Assembly: GCA_032622095.1 (NCBI GenBank)
Contig: CP136066.1
Span: 232,878,961-232,942,960, forward strand
Source: Siphonodentalium dalli
Taxonomy: Eukaryota; Mollusca; Scaphopoda; Gadilida; Siphonodentaliidae
Reading direction: 5' to 3'
DNA: 64,000 nt
The translations under genes and the position numbers were made by a program. Of this stretch, positions 9,827-20,485 are shown in pieces; within the stretch, counting starts at the first letter, position 1, and every line of letters begins with the position of its first letter. The notes under the pieces were generated by a model. It was given only the letters and a program-made list of their open reading frames with translations. It made no database searches and was not told the DNA's origin.

Positions 9827-10440
9827 GCGGTAATTCCTGCGTAGCAGGGGACTGAATTTTGCATGGAGCTTGCTTTCGCATAATGATCGATGACAGATAA
9901 TTATTACGAATAGGGTACGACGTCATTATAGAAATATTTGCACAGTATGGAATTAGTCGCTTTGTGACCAAATGTTCTCTCTGCATGATGTCGACAGTTT
10001 TGTCTTACAAGACCGCGCATAAGACATTCTTTTAGAATGCAGTGCTTATAATACCACACACCGCGTCTCGAACTCATAAACATTATGAAGACATAGTTCC
10101 CAGACTTTGAAAGCATGACCCAAACTGAACAGCTTGTCAAAATCTTATCCAACAATATTTCAAATACATGCACTTCAATTTGTCATATAATCCGAAGATT
10201 ATTCTCCGCACGCGATGAGCATCGTATCAAAAATCAATGAATAAATGCAGACGATACGATTATATAATGCACATTTAGAATTTATACATTACCATCATTT
10301 ATTATTGTTCAATACACAATGTACAATTATATGTTATTATGTATGCATACTGTCCTTATAAGGATGTTTTGCCAATTAAACTTATCTTTATCTTATCTTA
10401 GACTAATTAGAGCTATGCATTACACATAATACATATATCG
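9827..10440. other. Unannotated interval
   Basis: AT-rich, with TATCTTTATCTTATCTTA near 10380. No supported gene or element. Confidence 0.4.
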
Positions 10441-10467
10441 GTTCCCACAATTCCTGGTGGGAATGTT

Positions 10468-10540
10468 CCCTTCAGCATGCTTATGTGGATCCATAATGTG
10501 GATCCATAGCACATGTGGATCCATGTGGATCCATAGCCCA
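10468..10540 (+). repeat. Short tandem of ATGTGGATCCATA
   Basis: ATGTGGATCCAT occurs four times within about 60 bp, with spacing irregular between 12 and 23 bp. Each copy contains a GGATCC palindrome. Confidence 0.7.
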
Positions 10541-10546
10541 TAACCC

Positions 10547-11066
10547 TCAAGATCATATTGTTAGGCATATATATAAATTATAGTATAAAATGTATTAGTT
10601 TCATGAATGCACCACCTCAGAATTCCGTTAAAACAACTAATCCTTCAAATTATTACAAACACTATGGCTTATTACTGCAGGTTTCTCATTCACCACACCG
10701 GAAGCCTCTAAATTCGGATCAAAAATATACTAATCGGATTAAACACACACCCGATACTTCGCAATACGACCTTTATTCTTAATTCCAACCCAGACGTACG
10801 TCATCAGCAAAGTTAGCTGTTATATTATGCATTGTGTTCCCGCAATAAAATCTTTAAGCGTGGTCCAGCCATTGTTCATACATAAACATCGAAAGCATTT
10901 AACGCAGTCATAACAGTTACACCAATGAGACATCAGCGAAGATACATCCGCGAAAACCCGAAATGTGTTGTACTGTGAGATATCCCCATCGCTCCATTGA
11001 CACGGCCAGATCACTAGATCAGTTTTAATACAATTTCCTAAAATAACTCGCATAGCGTGAAACCTG
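10547..11066 (-). repeat. Dispersed repeat, inverted copy at 42826-43330
   Basis: About 500 bp match the reverse complement of 42826-43330. Shared phrases include CACCACCTCAGAATTCC, CAAATTATTACAAA, CGCGAAAACCCGAAATGTG and TTGTTCATACATAAACATCG. Frames are not conserved, so this is likely a decayed transposon. Confidence 0.75.
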
Positions 11067-11120
11067 AAATTATTTGTTTATTTGTTTATTAACCTCCAGT
11101 AATGAAGATAATTCACAACA

Positions 11121-11591
11121 ATATGTGACCCGCCATATCAAATCCAGTCGTAAGTCGGGATTGTTTTACCCTGCGCCAATGCATTCTCTTATATATGCGA
11201 GTCGACCATAGGTCGCCTCGCATATATAAGAGAATGCATTGGCCTAACAATTTTTTATCATTTTTTTTAAATAAATGTTTCTTACAATTTTTAGGACATT
11301 AAAAAAATAATTTATCCATGCATTACCCTGCAGGGAGCCCCACACATATATAGAAGCATATAGAACAGTGTCGTCTGCTCATGTTTGTCTGGGGCTCTGT
11401 ATGGGTGAAATTATAAAATTGTTAAAGAATACAAGAAAAAATTATTAAAATTGTAAAAAATTGTTAGGCCAATGCATTCTCTTATATATGCGAGGCGACC
11501 TATGGTCGACTCGCATATATAAGAGAATGCATTGGCACAGGGTAAAAAAAATCCCGAATTCCGACTGGATTTGATATGGCGGGTCACATAT
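11121..11591. mobile_element. TIR element carrying a double-hairpin core
   Basis: Outer inverted repeats ATATGTGACCCGCCATATC and its complement extend about 45 bp through CAAATCCAGTCG. Nested within is a core from CCCTG (11169) to CAGGG (11542) with the same two 69-nt palindromes as Fam-A. Between the hairpins lies a diverged Fam-D-like segment (about 11328-11406, GGGAGCCCCACA to GGGGCTCTGTATGGG). The Fam-A core is thus present inside an element with unrelated outer ends. Confidence 0.85.
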
Positions 11592-12180
11592 AGGGCGTAT
11601 TGATTGATTGATGGGTTACTCCACGTATATTACACGTCTTAGACTAAATTTAATTCTGTCTGCCATTGCTTGTACATAATGTTGTTGATATTTATAGAAG
11701 TCCGTATTATTTACTTAAACAATGATAGGGTTCCTATTCAGATCACTGTCGTTAACATGCACCTTTTCACTTCACTTCACTATTATACAAGCTGACAAGA
11801 AAGTTTTGACAGCGAACATATGTATACAGGGTGATTACATTCATAGCTAAACAAATACATACTAATGGACCCCATGTCGATGTTCATTGATACAAGGCGC
11901 GAACCCGTAATTGTAAAATCAGGTAAATAGGAGGTCGAGATAATTATAATGTTTACTGGTCGCGGAATTAATTATTTCATTAATAAATTTCAGTTCCATT
12001 TCACGGTGATTATTCTTGGAGGAATTTTACCGAAAAAAGTGCACCTTATGAACTTGTGCAATACACCTTCAATATCGTAACACGTAATCGCCCAATCCGG
12101 TCCCAATGTGGTGTGTCCGCCGGCAGTCCGGGGCAGTTATAATTGGCATTGGACTCTCGAGCAAGCTACGCGGTTCAGAG
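11592..12180. other. Unannotated interval
   Basis: No repeat or gene recognised. A CACTTCACTTCACT stretch is near 11766. Confidence 0.4.
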
Positions 12181-12181
12181 T

Positions 12182-12428
12182 CTAGAGAAAATAGTGGGGC
12201 TTTCCATTATCACCCATAATCATTACGCTAGTGTCAGCCAATCTAAAGAAAATAGTGGGGATTTCCATTACCACCCATAATCATTACGTTAGGGTCAGCC
12301 AATCTAAATAAAATAGTGGGGATTTCCATTACCACCCATAATCATTACGTTAGGGTCATCCAATCTAAAGAAAATAGTGGGGATTTCCATTACCACCCAT
12401 AATCATTACGTTAGTGTCAGCCAATCAC
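12182..12428 (+). repeat. 61-bp tandem array, 4 copies
   Basis: AATAGTGGGG-TTTCCATTA recurs at 61-bp spacing (AGTGGGG at 12192, 12253, 12314, 12375). Each unit ends with AGCCAATC or a one-base variant, so CCAAT-box-like motifs recur at regular intervals. A perfect TGACGTCA follows about 300 bp downstream. Confidence 0.9.
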
Positions 12429-12729
12429 AACACTTAACAGGAAAGCGCGATGAATTCTTCGACTCCCCAGTTTCTCGCGACATATAGCTAAAAAATAACA
12501 TAATAATTTCCTGTCACATTGCTAATTTCGCAGTGTTTACTCAACTAATTAAACACTAAAATGCGGTTATAAAGATTCAAGGATAACACCAATAATGCCT
12601 AACAAGTCGAATATAATTAACTATTTCCAAGACTTTCAAAGCTAACAACCCGTTTTGTAATAAAATTCGTCAAAACGAAACCGAAAGGAGACATCATTCT
12701 GCGAATCGTTAAAAAGAATGCGTGCGCTG

Positions 12730-12737
12730 TGACGTCA
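12730..12737. promoter_or_regulatory. CRE-like site TGACGTCA
   Basis: A perfect palindromic CREB/ATF consensus. It follows the CCAAT-bearing 61-bp repeats and precedes CTATTTATAGC near 12761. No supported gene starts downstream, so a regulatory role is only possible. Confidence 0.3.
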
Positions 12738-13209
12738 TACTGCACGGATTGCACGCATAAGCTATTTATAGCGACAGTAGTGTGAATATAGTGAAACTAT
12801 TTAGACTCTGTACAACGTATAGCTTGTCAGAGAATCGAATTTTAATTAGATTGGTTTTTTTTCTTTCAATATTTCCTGCTATTTCAGGATTGAAGGAGCG
12901 CGTTTCGATTTAATCTAATATCTCACATATTTGCGTGTGTTGCACTGAACCATGTTCGTTGAACTGCCAACTGCCAATTGGGTCGTGCGTTTCATATCCA
13001 AAATAAACAGACCATAACACGATCCGATGTAACATCCTGTTGACCTAGATGACTAAATACAGTATAGATAGAATAACTGGGCGTGTTTGAGTGCGCGGCA
13101 ATTGCACATAGACAAACCGATCGATACTTTATATTGGGCTAATTTACAGTGCAGCATGGTATAATATGGAAACTGCAGACCTATTTCAGAAACATGCAGC
13201 TGAGTTTAA

Positions 13210-14106
13210 AGGTCCACTTAATTTTCGAGTCACCGAATATTTTTACAGGGCCTTGATATACGGTTTTAATAGCAATCTATGCCATAAAATATGATTAAAA
13301 TACTATAAATCATCACCATTTGTGTCTCAGAAGATGCCCATAGAGAAATAGAAAACAGCTGAAATCATAGAAAGATTTCTTAAGATATAGAGTTATTCCC
13401 CTTCCATTGAAAATAATAATGAAACTTGAGCAAAGAACACCAAGTCGGTATCTCAACAAAAACAACATGTTCACATAAGGATTAACTGTCATGTGGACTG
13501 TTTTTATGGAGATGTAACCGTGAGGTAAGTGGTCGTAACTTGTGTAAAACCCGAAGGGTTTTACAGACAAGTTATGACCGCTTACCTCACGGTTACATCT
13601 CCATAAAAACAGTCCACATGACAGTTAATCGTTACATTTATATACATTTAGCGAAAAAGCAACTTTTGTATATGTATTTAAATCGAAAAGTGTATCGTGA
13701 CAAAACCAGACCAAAATATCACATAGCACCCTTGGCAAAAATTAACAGGAACAATTTCTTTATATTGAAACCTGATGATTTAATTTAAGTCAATCCTGCG
13801 CGAGTCCAAATGCGCCCAAAACATTACGCGTTTTTTCTTTCCGGTATCGATGACGTATCGATGTAATTATGGGCTTGCAGTTATGAGCTGTTGCGCGTTC
13901 ACCGAGAAATAACTGCAACTAGTCACGTGGGCGCCGACCAATCGAAATGCTGGATATAGTGATAATCACACTTAGTGTGTAAATATAGTTTATTACACCG
14001 AATAAGTTGATAATAAAATGTTTTGGAGCTTCCTCTTTCAAATGGTATATAATATGGCATATATTTTATATAAAAAGATCTGGGTGTTCGAAAATTAAGT
14101 GGGCCT
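13210..14106 (-). mobile_element. Fam-B TTAA element with nested insertion
   Basis: Left end AGGTCCACTTAATTTTCGA, right end the inverse (TCGAAAATTAAGTGGGCCT). TTAA precedes the left end; the right flank TTCA is one base off. The interior matches the 466-bp copy at 27848-28313 until a 512-bp insertion at 13476-13987 interrupts it between TTCACA and GTTTATTAC. Confidence 0.85.
13476..13987 (+). mobile_element. Clean 512-bp insertion with terminal 155-bp hairpin
   Basis: The boundaries are defined by an empty site in Fam-B copies. A second copy at 35627-36137 ends at the same bases and has the same length. It begins TAAGGATTAACTGTC and ends GTGTGTAAATATA. The first ~155 bp form a near-perfect hairpin centred on CCCGAAGGG. 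It has no terminal inverted repeats and no visible target duplication. A hairpin at one end without TIRs recalls Helitron/Helentron-type elements, but the ends do not match the TC and CTRR consensus. Confidence 0.8.
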
Positions 14107-14109
14107 TTC

Positions 14110-14907
14110 ATATGAATATGAATTATGCGACCCCCCCCCCCCCACGGGAACAGTCTAGCGACGTCCCTGGTTGGATCCCTAAAATTGCCAACGAAATGTA
14201 TAATTATACCCTAAACCGTGTTCGTGACAGAATCGCGCAACCCACGTGTCGCCGTTAGTTAAACTTTTCAAATCGTGCAGCTTCCACAAAAGGTTATAAC
14301 TTTATGTGCGAACTTAAGAATTCTCAATCACTCCCCGACAACAATCCAGTGCCAAAATACAATCATGATTTCATGTTATGTGAATAATTTATAGTCGATC
14401 TGCGAAAAACAATATTTTATAGAGATGGTTGCACGAATATTTCAGATATTGGATTTCCCATGAAACTTTTGGTATGGACACTTCGTTTGTTCTGATTGTT
14501 ACGACGTTCACGCGATTTCTGTTCAATCACATGCACTCACATTCACACATTGCTAAATCTGCCTGAAATTTTATTATTTTTGTAGTATTGCTTTTATTCT
14601 CAATTTCTCAGCCAATATAATGTATGGTACATGAGAAAACAAAAATGCAATATGTGCAAATGAGAACATTCCGGTCTAAATATTTGAAAATACCTACCGT
14701 ATGAAAACAGTAAATAGAATAAACAATCATCACACACGCACACACATTACAATACACACATAACACAACAACGTTATGTAAACGGCCATGTAATCGTTAT
14801 ATAGCGTGGCACACCGGACTGCGGAGAGAATGATCGGATATGATCCAAGTATACAAAATAATAAACGACCTAGAGGAAGTCACAAAACCTAAGGGATGAC
14901 GATAGAC
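14110..14907. other. Interval with poly-C and CA-rich microsatellite
   Basis: Contains a C run of about 14 nt near 14137 and a CA-rich stretch near 14731-14772. No gene or element end is supported. Confidence 0.5.
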
Positions 14908-16049
14908 TAAGGGTGCATTTACATTGCTATAGAACTGTACACAGATCTACACGCATACTAGTGTAAACGGGTTGATATAGAAATGCACACAGAAAGAAAA
15001 CGGTATTAGTTCGTGTGAGCGAAAATCGTGTCCGCTATACGTCACGGTCGTCGCCGAAGCATTGCGACAGGCAAATCTGTTTTTTATTAATTGTTACTCG
15101 GGCTTGGCGAATGTGTTTTAGCGTTCGTTGTCATTTCAACCCGTGTATTTCGAATATTGAACACAGACAGGGATGTGGACACTTTGGTCAAAGTTTTCAA
15201 CAGTTGGAAATTTCATACCTGACACAACATTAGTTGTAATTTCCAAACCAACAATAGGTTGAAAATGATCTTGTAGTTTGATTTTCAAACATTTTATTGG
15301 GGGGGGGGTATTGTTTTCGGACCAATATTTGCATAATTTCCAACTTTTTATCAAACGTTTGGGTTGGAATGGCCATCAGCTGGAAGTTTTCCAACCTTAT
15401 CATGGGGGCGGGTGTCAGGTTGGAAATTTCCAACACTTGGAAAGATTGTGTCCTGGTCCCTCCTCGTGGCCAATCAAAAACGGCTAGTTAATTTAAGAAA
15501 ACAATATTGTCCTACATTAGGCCAACATTGTCATTGGAATTGTCATCAGTTGGAATTTTTACTACATTTGGTCAAATAAAGGGTGTTGTAGGGTGGATAC
15601 CCATTCCATACAGATCCAAAATGGCCACCGCCCAGATGGTGTCAAACAGGAGACCTATAGATATATAGATGATCACCTGAAATCCTAAATATTGGTGGAA
15701 TCGCCATCTAAAGCTATATGGGTGCTCTCTAGTCTCTCTATTTGTGCACACGGTTGTTTATTGTGTATTCCTATGCGATTTGCATTCTTTCTTCGAACCA
15801 TTATCAAGTGGTATAAGGATACACTTCAAATACATGCGGCACATACCATATCGCTGTTGTCTGCTGATAGTTGATCCATTTTTATGTCTGGCCTATAAAA
15901 CTGAAACGACTCGTAGTGAATTGTCAATTACCAGAGTACTGAACAGCGCGCGTTCACTATTAGTAATCATATTGTGATCACAGTAATGCGCGACACGTGA
16001 CTTCATACAGATCTGTATACAGTTATATATCAGTGTAAATGCACCCTTA
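14908..16049. mobile_element. 1.14-kb TIR element
   Basis: Left TAAGGGTGCATTTACATTG matches the inverse of the right end (CAGTGTAAATGCACCCTTA), and the inverted repeat continues about 40 bp to CAGATCT. The interior holds a dispersed segment with paired TTGGAAATTT and CCAAC motifs (15180-15560). No conserved transposase frame is visible. Superfamily unknown; no clear target duplication. Confidence 0.75.
15180..15560 (+). repeat. Dispersed CCAAC/TTGGAAATTT repeat
   Basis: The phrase GGAAATTTCATACCTGACAC followed by AACATTAGTTG also occurs near 49950 and 51960 inside the large palindrome, and a diverged form is near 45050. Several CCAACnnTTGG-like palindromes lie inside. It includes a G run of about 10 nt at 15299. 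Confidence 0.55.
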
Positions 16050-16119
16050 GAGGACACAGGCTGACAATAAGTAGACCAAGATACAACAAGAAGTTTACCC
16101 AAAACACGTTACCGACGGG

Positions 16120-16440
16120 GGAAATGTTTTCCGGCACGTATGCCGGGGTGGTTGGGTGGTCGATGGGACCAACAAACAATTTTTTCCGCAACTCAAAATG
16201 TTTTTTCCTGCAAGTCTTTTTGAATGTTTTTTTGCAATGGGTTTGGCTTAAAACACCTTAGAATGTCAATATTAACATAAATGAAAAATTTCATGATGAT
16301 CAGACACAGTATAGGCTGTAGCCCATACTAATGGATTGCATTTTGAAATCCAAGATGGCCGCTGGCAGCCATGTTTTTTTGGCCGAATGACCCCAAAATG
16401 ACTCGTTCCTATCTACATGCCAATGTTAACATCCATGACA
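16120..16440 (+). repeat. Dispersed repeat with AAGATGGCCGC motif; inverted copy at 43500-43800
   Basis: Phrases TTGCAAGTC-like, ATGATGATCAGACA, GGGCTACAG-like and CCAAGATGGCCGC match the reverse complement of 43500-43800. The YY1-like ATGGCCGC motif is shared with arrays at 36.5, 40.1, 54 and 62.3 kb. Confidence 0.7.
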
Positions 16441-16709
16441 AATAGTATATACAGCTGTTTACCGTGAATTTCCCCCCGCAAATCTCTGTTTTAGCAGGTT
16501 TTAGTGTTAAAAGTGGGGTGGGTGTCCAAAAAAGGTCTGGAAAAAACGGACAATATTTTGGACCGACCGACCGGACAATAAACTCGTGGAACCAACTGTC
16601 AGATCTCTGCTCTATATATCAATTTAAAATCATATCTAAATGACAGCTGGAGACAAAAAAACTAATTTAGCTACACATTTTAACCGTCAACATGCACACT
16701 ACAATACAG

Positions 16710-17187
16710 TAGCTCAATTAATTTTCGAACCCCCAGATAATTCATATAAAATATATGTCATATTATATACCGTTTGAAAGAGGAAGCTCCTAAACATTGT
16801 ATTATCAGTTTATCCAGTGTAATAAACTGTGAACATGTTGTTTTTGTTGAGATACCGACTTCGTATCCTGTGTTCAAGTTTCGTTATTTTCAAAAGAAGA
16901 GGAATAACTGTATATCTTAAGATACAGAGTTATTCCCCATCCATTGACAATACATTTTTAATTTGAATTCTGTTGCATTTTGGGAGCCATAATGGGGGAA
17001 ATCTTTCCATGATTTCAGCTGTATTCTATTTTTCTATGTGCATCTTCTGAGACACAGACGTTTCAAATGGTCATGAATTCTTTAAGTTATAGTATTTAAA
17101 TAATATATTATGGCATAGATTGCTATTAAAACCGTATATCAAGGCACTATAAAAAAAACATCTGTGACTCGAAAATTAAGTGGGCCT
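16710..17187 (+). mobile_element. Fam-B element, damaged left end
   Basis: Starts near CTCAATTAATTTTCGAACC and ends TCGAAAATTAAGTGGGCCT followed by TTAA (17188-17191). The interior matches 27848-28313, including the GATACAGAGTTATTCCCC and GGGGGAAATCTTTCC stretches. Confidence 0.8.
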
Positions 17188-17235
17188 TTAACAGTTTTTC
17201 CCCACGATTTCTTGTGACATGCGTTCGATAACAGA

Positions 17236-18631
17236 ACATAATCGATTCGATATACTGAATGGTAGCTTCCCACCAGACGTACACTATACAGATATACTGA
17301 ATGGTAGCTTCCCACCAGACGTACACTATACAGATATACTGAATGGTAGCTTCCCACCAGACGTACACTATACAGATATACTGAATGGTAGCTTCCCACC
17401 AGACGTACACTATACAGATATACTGAATGGTAGCTTCCCACCAGACGTACACTATACAGATATACTGAATGGTAGCTTCCCACCAGACGTACACTATACA
17501 GATATACTGAATGGTAGCTTCCCACCAGACGTACACTATACAACATAATCGATTCGATATACTGAATGGTAGCTTCCCACCAGACGTACACTATACAGAT
17601 ATACTGAATGGTAGCTTCCCACCAGACGTACACTATACAGATATACTGAATGGTAGCTTCCCACCAGACGTACACTATACAGATATACTGAATGGTAGCT
17701 TCCCACCAGACGTACACTATACAGATATACTGAATGGTAGCTTCCCACCAGACGTACACTATACAGATATACTGAATGGTAGCTTCCCACCAGACGTACA
17801 CTATACAGATATACTGAATGGTAGCTTCCCACCAGACGTACACTATACAGATATACTGAATGGTAGCTTCCCACCAGACGTACACTATACAGATATACTG
17901 AATGGTAGCTTCCCACCAGACGTACACTATACAACATAATCGATTCGATATACTGAATGGTAGCTTCCCACCAGACGTACACTATACAGATATACTGAAT
18001 GGTAGCTTCCCACCAGACGTACACTATACAGATATACTGAATGGTAGCTTCCCACCAGACGTACACTATACAGATATACTGAATGGTAGCTTCCCACCAG
18101 ACGTACACTATACAGATATACTGAATGGTAGCTTCCCACCAGACGTACACTATACAGATATACTGAATGGTAGCTTCCCACCAGACGTACACTATACAGA
18201 TATACTGAATGGTAGCTTCCCACCAGACGTACACTATACAGATATACTGAATGGTAGCTTCCCACCAGACGTACACTATACAGATATACTGAATGGTAGC
18301 TTCCCACCAGACGTACACTATACAGATATACTGAATGGTAGCTTCCCACCAGACGTACACTATACAGATATACTGAATGGTAGCTTCCCACCAGACGTAC
18401 ACTATACAGATATACTGAATGGTAGCTTCCCACCAGACGTACACTATACAGATATACTGAATGGTAGCTTCCCACCAGACGTACACTATACAGATATACT
18501 GAATGGTAGCTTCCCACCAGACGTACACTATACAGATATACTGAATGGTAGCTTCCCACCAGACGTACACTATACAACATAATCGATTCGATATACTGAA
18601 TGGTAGCTTCCCACCAGACGTACACTATACA
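17236..18631 (+). repeat. 42-bp satellite with 13-bp punctuation, 32 units
   Basis: The unit starts GATATACTGAATGGTAGC and ends GTACACTATACA. Blocks are 7 units (17249-17542), 9 units (17556-17933), 15 units (17947-18576) and 1 unit (18590-18631). Each block is preceded by the same 13 bases, ACATAATCGATTC (17236, 17543, 17934, 18577). Units appear identical by eye. The 42-bp period keeps frames open on both strands, giving long repetitive frames with no evidence of being genes. Confidence 0.97.
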
Positions 18632-18758
18632 ACTGCCAAGAATGATTTTGTTATGGTAAGAAAATCTTTCTTGGCCTAAGAAAATCTTTCTTGGTTATAC
18701 TCCCTAGAAATAGGCACTGTCACTAACTCGTGGCCATATTGGATCCACAGGCCCGGTT

Positions 18759-18889
18759 CCGTGGTGTTAGTGCTACGTCGTGTCAATGTTCTGGAGTAGG
18801 ATTTCCATATATGGAAGTATTGAATATTCAAAAGCTCCATATATCGAAATGGTACTCCAGAACTTTGACCTGTAGCACTAAAACCACGG
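18759..18889. repeat. 131-bp imperfect hairpin
   Basis: CCGTGGTGTTAGTGCTAC and later GTTCTGGAGTA pair with TACTCCAGAACTTTGACC and GTAGCACTAAAACCACGG. The loop contains CCATATATGG. Confidence 0.8.
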
Positions 18890-19634
18890 GGCTGGATGAA
18901 TTCAATACGGCCGCGACGCAGTGATCTCGTTTATTAAATTTCTTGACTTTTTCTTAACATTTACTTTAAATAAGTAAAATATTGAGAAATGTTTTTAGAA
19001 ATACTCAGAAATATTTCCTTTCATCAGAAATAAATCCTTAATTGTTGCAAGAAAATATTTTATTGAAGATGATATATTTCTTCAACAAGAATGTGTTTCT
19101 CATCAAAGAAATTATTTTAAGGTTATGAGTTATAACCTGACAAGTTTGAAGATAAATTATATAACGCGCGTTGGGCAGTTATAGAAAATTTATCTCATAA
19201 CCTTAATTGAAACAAGAGTTATTTCTTATAATTCAATCCGTCATTCCATAAGAGAACCGCCATACTTAGAGGGTAAGTACAAAAGGATCGTAAAACTTTG
19301 AAATTATTGCAGACGCACAACAGTTGAAATTGACATGAACACTGCAATCAAACATCCTATTATCGAATGATCGAATTATGTCGTGCATTCGTCGCTTTTG
19401 ATTTGCTAGCGAACAGTGTACACGCCCTGATCAACTGATCACTCCACTGTGACAGCATGTGTTCGAAAAATATTTCGCTTGTTATACTGTGCCACGAGTT
19501 GTCAGTTTATGAAACTTCATTTCTTTGGAAATGTTATCATTCTTTGGAAATGTTATCTGGATCTCTGGATCGAGTCTTGTTGATTTTTCTACTTCTGCAC
19601 CTAAGTACTGATGGGTAATTAGCAGTAAATTTAA

Positions 19635-20013
19635 CCCTTTACCCAACAAAACGGCCAAAACCGGCCAAATAAAGCTTCAACAGCCTAAAATATCTTCGGT
19701 CTGTCTCAATAAAACCATACAAATATGGATATCATTGGAATCGGCTCATTGACCACATTGTGATGGTTACAGTTATGCCCTGTGCCAATGCATTCTCTTA
19801 TATATGCAAGTCGACCATAGGTCGCCTCGCATATATAAGAGAATGCATTGGCCTAAATAAAATCTTTTTTTAACACTTTTTACCATTTTTTCTTACATTC
19901 TTTAACAATTTTATAATTTTTAATGTGTTAAGCCAATGCATTCTCTTATATATGCGAGGCGACCTATGGTCGACTCGCATATATAAGAGAATGCATTGGC
20001 ACAGGGTAAAGGG
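19635..20013 (+). mobile_element. Fam-A element, copy 2
   Basis: Flanked by TTAA at 19631-19634 and 20014-20017. Left end CCCTTTACCCAACAAAACGG. The right end is shortened to ACAGGGTAAAGGG, having lost the segment around CTGTTG. Both 69-nt palindromes are present. Confidence 0.9.
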
Positions 20014-20181
20014 TTAATGGAAGAGCAGTACTGCCTGAAGGATTGTTGATGCAGCATCAGAATCCCCGTTTATATCGCAGAAAGTATTAGATAGTTTTCA
20101 GGTACATTTTAGGCTCGCGGTATATGTAACCTGAGTGGTCTTGTAGCACAATGCTGCTATGAGTGCTGTCATATCAATAGC

Positions 20182-20202
20182 AGAGAGAGAGAGAGAGAGA
20201 GG
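20182..20202 (+). repeat. GA microsatellite
   Basis: About ten GA dinucleotides in a row. Confidence 0.9.
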
Positions 20203-20485
20203 TTATTTTTAGGTTATCGAGAAATAACTTTAATGGCTAAATGTGTGACAACCAATGTTTTTATAGTAGTATGTGGACAGACAGCTTATGATTAAATTAT
20301 ATCTGATTATTTCCAAAGTATTTCTTAGTAGTTTTCTTATTTTAAGTAAAAACTTAAGAAAGATATAAGAAATTTTATTTCTAGGGAGTATATTAAGAAA
20401 ATTTTCTTAGCCAATAAAATTTTTCATAAAATAACAAAATAGCTTTTGGCAGTGTCAGCTAGCGAGCTAGTATTATATTCTGTCG

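Larger units (their letters stand above)
18632..20453. mobile_element. 1.8-kb TIR element, host of a Fam-A insertion
   Basis: The left end ACTGCCAAGAATGATTTTGT and later GATTATACTCCCTAGAAAT-like sequence match, inverted, the right end TATTTCTAGGGAGTAT to ACAAAATAGCTTTTGGCAGT. The inverted repeat is imperfect over about 80 bp. Contained are a hairpin (18759-18889), AT-rich sequence, Fam-A copy 2 and a GA microsatellite. No transposase frame is evident. Confidence 0.6.

Noticed and set aside
17139-18625. Long repetitive frames on both strands (up to 344 codons)
   Set aside because: 42-bp satellite; open on both strands and in two frames, so not evidence of coding.
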